A stretch of DNA of 7,289 nt, taken from assembly GCA_963169055.1 (NCBI GenBank), contig CAUJFU010000088.1, positions 1 to 7,289 of the forward strand, given 5' to 3'. The first letter of the stretch is position 1. Every line of letters begins with the position of its first letter. The position numbers were made by a program, and so were the translations under genes. The DNA comes from Myxococcota bacterium. Its GTDB lineage: Bacteria > Myxococcota_C > UBA6777. A model generated the notes under the pieces. That model searched no databases, had not been told where the DNA came from, and saw nothing but the letters and a program-made list of their open reading frames with translations. Of the stretch, positions 1-5,104 are shown one piece after another.

Positions 1-1516
1 GTGGATGGGCATTGTGGAAAGAAGTGTTTCCTTGTTGGGGCGTTTGCGGAGCAGAAGAAAGAGAAGCGGGCGCGGGATGTGAGGCTTTTGCGATGGCGGC
101 GGGATTGCGTTGTGCGACGGGTTGTTGTGGAAAGGGAGCGCTGCGTTGGGGATCTTGGAGGGGGGCGAAGGAAGAAGAGGTGTGTTGGGGGGAAGGGTGG
201 GGGAAGGAATCCGAGGGATCGGGGAGCGGCACAAAAGAGGAAGATCCCGAAGAAACGTGTTGAGAGAGCAAGTGAGGCGGAAGTGGCGGTGGAGGCGGGG
301 GTGTGAGGTGATCTTGTTCGTAGGCGGTGGTGGGTGTGGTGTGTTGCTTGAGAGCGAGCGGGGTTCCGTGTGTGGGCAGATCGTCTTGGCTAGAAAGGGC
401 GGCCAGATCGCCGCCTGTGCGATCTTCTTTGGGTTGGAAGGCGGCGGCGACGGAGATCAGATCAGCGGAGGAAGGAGAGACGTGTTCGGAAGGTTCGTCG
501 CTGATCTCGTTGTCGCCCCAGAAATAGCTTGCGTGGAGTTGTCGTTTGGCTTGGGCGTCGTCGGTTTTTTGGAAGATCTCGTTGAGGGTGCGCATGACCA
601 CGCCATCTTCGATGGTTCCTTGTCCGAGGGCGGAACCGACGAGCGCTTCGCGGAGTGCGAACCAGAATTCGAGAGGAGTGGAGAAGCGTTGGTCGTTGGT
701 TTTGGCGAGAGCTTTTTGGTAGATGGCTTCGAGGTTGTCATTCCATCGGATATCGGGGGCGAGTTGGCGGAGGGGAGGGGGGGGATCTTGAAGGTGCTTA
801 AACAGAAGACTGGGCATCGGGCCGGTGAATGGGGGCTTTCCCGTGAGGGTTTCGGCGAGCAGGATGCCGCAGCTATAGATATCGGAGCGTCCATCGATGG
901 AAGCGATATCACCGCGCACTTGTTCGGGTGGCATATAGGGGGCGCTACCGAGCATCTGCCCGGCCATGGTGAGCTCGCCTGTTCCACCGCCCGATGCAGT
1001 GGAGACGCCAAAGTCCATCAGCTTGATACGAAAGGCATTGAAGTGTTTTTGGAGAAAGATGTTGGCGGGTTTGATATCGCGGTGGACGATGCCGTAGGAC
1101 TGGGCCAGTTCGAGAGCCCAACAAAGTTGTCGAAAGATGATGCGGACTTCGCGGCCTGTCAGGCGACCGCGTTTGAGGACGTCTTCGAGGGTGCAGCCGT
1201 GGAGCCATTCAAGGACAAGGAAAAGGCCGTATTGTGGGTCGCGTTGGCAGTCGACGATCTGGACGATGTTGGGATGTTCGAGCATAGCGAGCAAGCGGGC
1301 TTCGCGGAGGAAACGTTGCTCGATATTTTCGCTTTGTGCGACGGAGGCTTGGAGTTGTTTGAGGGCAAAGCGTTTGCCAAGGATCACGTGTTCGACTTGG
1401 TAGACGGTCCCGTGTGCGCCTCCTCCTTTTCGTGCGATCACCCTGTAAGAACCGAGAAGATCGCCGGGGTGGATCGCCCGAGCCTCGCTGCTGGCATCGT
1501 CTTCGTAATACGTCAT
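1..1516 (-). CDS. Eukaryotic-like (Hanks-type) Ser/Thr protein kinase, partial, C-terminus beyond the left edge
   Basis: Translating the minus strand from the ATG at 1516 gives about 505 codons with no stop before the edge, so the 3' end is missing. Residues ~20-290 form a complete kinase domain: glycine loop GGGAHGTVY (31-39), ATP-binding Lys53 in FALK, helix-C Glu72, catalytic loop HRDIKPAN (145-152), Mg-binding DFG (168-170), PPE in place of APE (196-198), Asp212 and Gly217 of the F helix, and Arg277. All catalytic residues are present, so an active cytoplasmic kinase that phosphorylates Ser/Thr is expected; its substrate is unknown. After ~residue 335 the chain is Ser/Pro/Gln-rich and probably disordered, with a PPPPPLPP stretch near 406-413. 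No membrane segment appears before the edge, though one could lie outside. The start is uncertain: neither ATG 1516 nor the in-frame ATG at 1552 (12 codons upstream) has a clear Shine-Dalgarno. The frame is open back to a stop near 1698. It diverges from the TPR gene. Confidence 0.95.
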   Translation of the reverse strand, partial: MTYYEDDASSEARAIHPGDLLGSYRVIARKGGGAHGTVYQVEHVILGKRFALKQLQASVAQSENIEQRFLREARLLAMLEHPNIVQIVDCQRDPQYGLFLVLEWLHGCTLEDVLKRGRLTGREVRIIFRQLCWALELAQSYGIVHRDIKPANIFLQKHFNAFRIKLMDFGVSTASGGGTGELTMAGQMLGSAPYMPPEQVRGDIASIDGRSDIYSCGILLAETLTGKPPFTGPMPSLLFKHLQDPPPPLRQLAPDIRWNDNLEAIYQKALAKTNDQRFSTPLEFWFALREALVGSALGQGTIEDGVVMRTLNEIFQKTDDAQAKRQLHASYFWGDNEISDEPSEHVSPSSADLISVAAAFQPKEDRTGGDLAALSSQDDLPTHGTPLALKQHTTPTTAYEQDHLTPPPPPPLPPHLLSQHVSSGSSSFVPLPDPSDSFPHPSPQHTSSSFAPLQDPQRSAPFPQQPVAQRNPAAIAKASHPAPASLSSAPQTPQQGNTSFHNAHP

Positions 1517-1698
1517 GATCTTTTTATTGTGCCTTGTTGTGCCGAAGCCCATCGCGGGGTGGAGAGTCTCCAGCGGGTGTTTCTCAGGTGCTGCGGAGCC
1601 TTTCGTGTTGCCAAACAGCGCGGAGTCTCCTGTATTTGGGGGCTGGCTTGTTGTGGAAAAAGGGCAAAACAAGCGCCTCGGAGATTGCGCGTCGCCTT

Positions 1699-1726
1699 AT
1701 TCCACCGATTTTGATGGATTTGTCAA
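1699..1726 (-). promoter_or_regulatory. Possible sigma70-type promoter facing the kinase gene
   Basis: On the minus strand a perfect -35 hexamer TTGACA (1726-1721) is followed after 16 bases by TGGAAT (1704-1699), which matches the -10 consensus at four of six positions. It points at the kinase and would leave an untranslated leader of roughly 175 bases. It was found by eye only, and such matches occur by chance. A lineage with different sigma preferences would weaken it. Confidence 0.3.
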
Positions 1727-1779
1727 CCACGGAAGGCCATCGGCGGCGGATCGACCCGAGAGGAAGGTTCCGTGTCGTC

Positions 1780-1911
1780 GGCGTCTTGCGCAAGGGCATG
1801 GCGCTGCGAACCTTTTCATGGGCTGCCCGTCGCAAGGGCCGTTGGTGTCTTGCTTGCGCAAGGGCATGGGACTTCGATCATCCACACGTGCCGCCCGTCG
1901 TAAGAGCAGTC
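1780..1911. repeat. Two degenerate ~65-bp repeats, each with palindrome CTTGCGCAAG
   Basis: Two consecutive blocks (about 1780-1842 and 1844-1911) share the order GTCTTGC, GCAAGGGCATGG, a CTKCGA-like core and GCCCGTCG followed by AAGRGC. The 10-bp perfect palindrome CTTGCGCAAG sits at 1785-1794 and again at 1853-1862, 68 bp apart, and both copies continue as GGCATGG. The blocks lie between the divergent kinase and TPR genes, where a dimeric regulator could bind. That role is inference. Confidence 0.6.
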
Positions 1912-1951
1912 AGTGGTTTGCGGAAGAAAATCCGAAGCAGGATGCAACAAG

Positions 1952-2059
1952 ACGTGGTAGAGTGCCACGCAGAAAGCTGGAGACCGCAACAAACGGACGA
2001 GATCAACGTGGTAGAGTGCTTCACGGAAAGCTGGAGACTGTAGCAAGCGGACGAGATCA
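1952..2059. repeat. Two adjacent 54-bp direct repeats upstream of the TPR gene
   Basis: Unit 1 (1952-2005) and unit 2 (2006-2059) align over all 54 positions without gaps. Both begin ACGTGGTAGAGTGC, share GGAAAGCTGGAGAC-like cores, and end CGGACGAGATCA; about ten positions differ. The array ends about 20 bases before the chosen TPR start codon and just before its ribosome binding site, so it would lie in the promoter or leader. Because 54 is divisible by three, the plus frame stays open through both copies, so it could also be read as an 18-residue repeat if translation began further upstream. Confidence 0.85.
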
Positions 2060-2065
2060 TCAAAA

Positions 2066-2071
2066 AAGGAG
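2066..2071 (+). promoter_or_regulatory. Ribosome binding site deciding the TPR gene start
   Basis: AAGGAG at 2066-2071 lies seven bases before ATG 2079. It is the only good Shine-Dalgarno and start pair near the point where the protein becomes well ordered. The reading frame is open back to ATG 1515, but the upstream 188 codons overlap the kinase start and are repeat-derived. Confidence 0.7.
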
Positions 2072-2078
2072 CGAGTGG

Positions 2079-4820
2079 ATGGATATTTGGAGTTGGGTCG
2101 CGGATACGGTGCGAAGTGTGCTCAAAGAGCATCCGCGTTTGGCGTGGATGCTGTATCGTTTCGCGGGATTTGTGGTGAACAATCAGCATGAACAAGTCGA
2201 AGCCTTGTATCCCGAAGCGATGGCCTTGGCGGCGCAGGTGCGCCAGCCTTGGTTAGAAGTGTTTTTCCGCCATTGGTTGTTGCAAAGTCGGATCTTGCGG
2301 CGCTCGATGGTGCGTGAATCGCTTCCCGATGCGATCGACTTGTTGGAGCGGTCGCACCGAGAAGATACGCGAGACTGTCCGCAGACGGTGTGTGTCGCAC
2401 AAGATCTTTGTGTGGCGTATGGAAGGGCGGATGGGCCGGGGTATGCGCAGGAGCGGTTAAAGGTTTGCGAAGAAACCTTGTCGCAGATCACGCCTGCTTG
2501 GCCGTGTTGGCGTTGTATTACTGGCGAATATGCCGATGCTTTGAACGATATGGGGCGGTTTGAGGAAGCGTTGCGATTTATGGATGAGCAGGTTTTGGCG
2601 ATCCAGCAGGCGGGAAAGAACGAGACACGGGACAGTTTGCGTGGGGCGATCGTGCAGGCGTTGTTGGCATTAGGGCGTCTGGAAGAAGCGCTGGCCTTCA
2701 ACTCGGAGGCGAAGCATCAAGGGGGAGGGGATGGGTATGTGTTGTCAAAGAACATCGATCAAGCCCGAATACTGGCGCGTATGGGGAGATTTGAGCAAGC
2801 CCTTGAGGTCTTGCCTGCGTGGGAAGAAGTCGAGGGGACATGTGCTGATTATGCGGATTGGTGCGAGGGGTTGTATCGGTTGGTGGAGGCGGATGCTTGG
2901 GAGAGCGCCGAACCTGCGGCCTCTTATTTGATCCGTGCGTACAAGCAACTTGCTTTGCAAGGGGTGGTGCGGGATGCGTTGCGGCTGGCTTTGTGGGCGG
3001 GCCGCTTGTTGTTGCGCGTTGGACATCTGCTGATCGCAAGACAAGTGGGCGAAGATGCCGAGGCGATGTTGCCCGAGTTGGCGGCGTTGTTGGGAGCGGA
3101 TCACGAGGTGAGTGCTTTTCTGGCCGAAGTCCAGCAACGGCAGGCCGAAGAGCAGCCGTGTGGAGAGGCCGAACGTGCGGCTCTTTTGGCGGATGCGACA
3201 CGCGGAGAGAAGATCGCCTCCGAACGTTTGGCGCGGGTCTATGCGTCTTTTCCCGAAGATTGGTCTCTTTTGGATGCGATGTGTACGATCTGGGAACGCT
3301 TTCATCTGTTTGCCCGAGCGCGAGAGGCGTTGGAAGCCTACCAACAAAAACATCCAGCAGACCCACGCGGCGTCTTGGCATTGGCGCACCGAACGTTTGA
3401 AAATGCCGATGAATCGGCGTTTCTTTCTTTGTGTCAGCGTTATTCCGAATCAAGCGAAAACGAGGTCGTTTCAGGTTTGGCATGGTATCGTGCGCGATTC
3501 GCCGAAAGAAAGGGCGAGAAGCCAGTCGCCATCCGAGCCTTACGAGAATCACTCGAAAAACATTGGCGTGCGGATTCTGCGCTGTGGTTGGTCGGGCTGT
3601 TGCGCGAGGAAGACCAATTGGAAGAAGCCTTGGCCGTCTTGGAAGCATGGCAGGCGCGGGAAGAACGAGCCGCAGGCTCAAAAGAGTCCGAGGTATCCGA
3701 ATATACCGAAGGTTCCGAAAAAGCCGCTACGATAGACGGAACCGATCCATCCGAATCTACCGAAGGTTCCGAAGAAGCCGATTGGGAGCGGATGTTGGTG
3801 GGGACACGGCTTGAGCGTTGGGATGTGGTGCGCGAAGCTGCCGAGCGCTTGGGATTTGATGTGCCTGCGGAAATCGGGTTGGTCTGGGGAGAGGTGGGAT
3901 TGTGTCGCGTGTTGTTCCCCGAAGAAGGCCACACGTATGTGGCGATGCGAATCGGCCCTGTCACGGCATCTATCGTGGAGATGGCGATGTTGGGAGATCC
4001 CCAACACTTCGAGGATATCGTGACCTTTGTGATGCCTCCGTTGAACCTTGGCGCTTTGCGCGAGGAAGACGAAAATCCAACAGGCGGCGTTATTCCGTTG
4101 TTTCGAGCGGATGCTGTTGTCAAACGAGCGGGCTATCAGGTCTTTGAGATCGAAGGGGTTCATCCCGGCGAGGCGGCTATCGCAGAATTGCGCGAGCGCC
4201 TCGGTACCTTGGGCGTCGCTTTCCAACAGCGCAGCGATGAACAATTTACTCTCCATCTCCAAAACCAACCGGACCACGCTGACGACCAAACAGACGACAA
4301 CAGCGAAGAGGACGAAGCTACGGGCCAAACAGACGACGACAGCGAAGAAGACGAAGCTACGGGCCAAATAGACGACGACAGCGAAGAAGACGAAGCTACG
4401 GGCCAAATAGACGACGACAGCGAAGAGGACGAAGCGACGGGCCAAACAGACGACAACAACGAAGAGGACGAAGCTACGGGCCAAACAGATGACAACGAAG
4501 AGGGCGAAGCAACGGGCCAAACAGACGACGACAACGAAGAGGACGCGCAGGAAATCATGGGAATTTATGCGTATCTGGCGATCCCGCCCTCTTGTTCTCT
4601 GGATGCGGTGGATGCGTTGCTGATAGATTGGGCTGAAACGTCGCGGGCAGAGATCGGATGGCTTTCTTTGTTGCGTGCCTTGGAAGAGGGCATCATCGAA
4701 GAGGGCGTTGTGGAAGAGGGCATCGTCGAAGAGGGCGTTGTCGAACAAGGCAAGAAAAAATCTCTCTTGTCCCAACGTTTCAGCGAACAACAGATCCTTC
4801 TTGGACGCTATGGTTTGTGA
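2079..4820 (+). CDS. Tetratricopeptide-repeat protein with acidic tandem-repeat insertion
   Basis: A 913-residue protein that I do not recognise as a named family. No signal peptide is evident; the N-terminus has a short hydrophobic patch near 21-33 but no clear membrane segment, so it is probably cytoplasmic. Residues ~100-530 are helical with TPR-like motifs: YADALNDMGRFEEAL (151-165), ALLALGRLEEAL (194-205), ARILARMGRFEQAL (229-242), a FARAREALEAYQQKHP segment (411-426) and LLREEDQLEEALAVL (507-521). TPRs are protein-protein interaction scaffolds. Residues ~535-568 are a Ser/Glu-rich linker, and ~570-727 form an unrecognised globular region containing GEVGLCRVLFPEEG and VFEIEGVHPGEAA. Residues 737-822 are a highly acidic 13-residue repeat, 823-868 resume globular sequence, and 869-891 are an EEG(I/V)(I/V) repeat. 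ATG 2079 is chosen for its AAGGAG site. It lies 284 bp upstream of the HSP90 gene on the same strand, so it may act as an adaptor for that chaperone, which is inference. Confidence 0.85.
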   Translation: MDIWSWVADTVRSVLKEHPRLAWMLYRFAGFVVNNQHEQVEALYPEAMALAAQVRQPWLEVFFRHWLLQSRILRRSMVRESLPDAIDLLERSHREDTRDCPQTVCVAQDLCVAYGRADGPGYAQERLKVCEETLSQITPAWPCWRCITGEYADALNDMGRFEEALRFMDEQVLAIQQAGKNETRDSLRGAIVQALLALGRLEEALAFNSEAKHQGGGDGYVLSKNIDQARILARMGRFEQALEVLPAWEEVEGTCADYADWCEGLYRLVEADAWESAEPAASYLIRAYKQLALQGVVRDALRLALWAGRLLLRVGHLLIARQVGEDAEAMLPELAALLGADHEVSAFLAEVQQRQAEEQPCGEAERAALLADATRGEKIASERLARVYASFPEDWSLLDAMCTIWERFHLFARAREALEAYQQKHPADPRGVLALAHRTFENADESAFLSLCQRYSESSENEVVSGLAWYRARFAERKGEKPVAIRALRESLEKHWRADSALWLVGLLREEDQLEEALAVLEAWQAREERAAGSKESEVSEYTEGSEKAATIDGTDPSESTEGSEEADWERMLVGTRLERWDVVREAAERLGFDVPAEIGLVWGEVGLCRVLFPEEGHTYVAMRIGPVTASIVEMAMLGDPQHFEDIVTFVMPPLNLGALREEDENPTGGVIPLFRADAVVKRAGYQVFEIEGVHPGEAAIAELRERLGTLGVAFQQRSDEQFTLHLQNQPDHADDQTDDNSEEDEATGQTDDDSEEDEATGQIDDDSEEDEATGQIDDDSEEDEATGQTDDNNEEDEATGQTDDNEEGEATGQTDDDNEEDAQEIMGIYAYLAIPPSCSLDAVDALLIDWAETSRAEIGWLSLLRALEEGIIEEGVVEEGIVEEGVVEQGKKKSLLSQRFSEQQILLGRYGL
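3696..3780 (+). repeat. 31-bp direct repeat encoding a Ser/Glu linker in the TPR protein
   Basis: A 31-bp segment at 3696-3726 recurs at 3750-3780 with only a few mismatches. It encodes SEYTEGSEKA and then SESTEGSEEA (residues ~540-567). It probably forms a flexible acidic linker between the TPR half and the following globular region. Confidence 0.7.
4287..4544 (+). repeat. Seven-copy 39-bp in-frame repeat encoding acidic 13-residue units
   Basis: Units start at 4287, 4326, 4365, 4404, 4443, 4482 and 4518, each encoding Q(T/I)DD(D/N)(S/N)EEDEATG. The sixth is one codon short (36 bp) and the seventh breaks off after EED. The units are nearly identical at DNA level, differing mainly in a few wobble bases and D/N, S/N and T/I swaps, which points to recent expansion by slippage or unequal recombination. 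The stretch is about half Asp and Glu with no hydrophobic core, so it should be disordered and strongly negative. It separates FTLHLQ from MGIYAYLAIPPS, so it may have expanded in a surface loop of a folded domain. Confidence 0.95.
4683..4751 (+). repeat. 15-bp in-frame repeat encoding EEG(I/V)(I/V)
   Basis: Four 15-bp units start at 4683, 4698, 4713 and 4728, encoding EEGII, EEGVV, EEGIV and EEGVV, with a partial fifth EQG before a KKK cluster. They cover residues 869-891, near the C-terminus of the TPR protein. The two-hydrophobic, two-acidic periodicity could form an amphipathic strand or an interaction tail; no known motif was recognised. Confidence 0.85.
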
Positions 4821-4892
4821 GATGAGCAGAAGCTGCTTGGGTGTGTCGGATTGGCATGGCATCGATCTTCAAATGCCCGTGTTGATAAAAAA

Positions 4893-5010
4893 CCCCGTGT
4901 TCGTGGCACTTCAAGCGACACGGTTGTTGGTTTGAACGTGTCAGACCACTTCGCCAATACAGGGGTCAAGGGGACGAAGTTCCCTTGCGGGGTTTGGGGC
5001 AGCGCCCCAG
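4893..5010. repeat. Intergenic repeat, copy 1 (~118 bp, two hairpins)
   Basis: This block matches the one at 6998-7115 along its length: CCCCGTGTTCGTG, TTCAAGCGAC, GTTGGTTTGAA, a CGCCAAYAC stretch, GGGGTCAAGGGG, TCCCTTG and a terminal GGGGC/GCCCC hairpin. Two stems are conserved: CAAGGG (4967-4972) with CCCTTG (4982-4987), and TGGGGC (4995-5000) with GCCCCA (5004-5009) around a three-base loop. It begins about 70 bp after the TPR stop codon. A non-coding, possibly REP/BIME-like or terminator-like element dispersed in the genome fits best. Confidence 0.8.
4995..5009 (+). terminator. GC-rich hairpin at the end of repeat copy 1
   Basis: TGGGGC, loop AGC, GCCCCA form a six-pair stem with a possible further T-G pair. 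It lies downstream of the TPR stop and could end or attenuate transcription. No run of T follows on the plus strand, so it is not a classic intrinsic terminator, and its role is uncertain. Confidence 0.35.
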
Positions 5011-5084
5011 ACCCAAAAGCGCCCCAGACCCAAAAGCGTCCTAGACCCAAAGCGTCCTAGACCCAAAGCGTCCCAGACCCAAAA
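5002..5084. repeat. Five tandem 16-17-bp units directly upstream of the HSP90 gene
   Basis: Units lie at 5002-5018, 5019-5035, 5036-5051, 5052-5067 and 5068-5084. The first two are identical (GCGCCCCAGACCCAAAA), the next two are identical (GCGTCCTAGACCCAAA), and the fifth is intermediate (GCGTCCCAGACCCAAAA). The first unit begins inside the hairpin of the preceding repeat, so the array looks like an expansion of that element's 3' end. It stops seven bases before the HSP90 Shine-Dalgarno, placing it in the leader or promoter. Confidence 0.95.
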
Positions 5085-5091
5085 CGAAATC

Positions 5092-5097
5092 GGAGGG
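5092..5097 (+). promoter_or_regulatory. Ribosome binding site of the HSP90 gene
   Basis: GGAGGG at 5092-5097 lies seven bases before ATG 5105. It is a strong Shine-Dalgarno that fixes the start and shows translation independent of the TPR gene. Confidence 0.85.
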
Positions 5098-5104
5098 ATG
5101 AAAT

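Noticed and set aside
110-1714. 534-codon plus-strand open frame
   Set aside because: It lies opposite the kinase gene, whose minus-strand translation contains every kinase motif. The plus frame has no recognisable domain and is an antisense shadow.
1952-2059. CRISPR-like array
   Set aside because: Only two directly adjacent units with no unique spacers between them; this is a simple tandem duplication.
2698-3681. 327-codon minus-strand open frame, Arg/Pro/Thr-rich
   Set aside because: Antisense to the TPR repeats in the well-supported plus frame; composition is typical of a shadow frame.
3678-4862. 394-codon minus-strand open frame with FVLFVVVVCLARR-type hydrophobic repeats resembling membrane helices
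   Set aside because: It is the antisense reading of the acidic Asp/Glu repeat of the TPR gene; GAC and GAA codons read backwards give Val and Phe. No start signal or family similarity.
5002-5084. Plasmid or phage iteron origin
   Set aside because: Short tandem units resemble iterons, but there is no replication initiator gene, no AT-rich region, and the units derive from the adjacent hairpin repeat.
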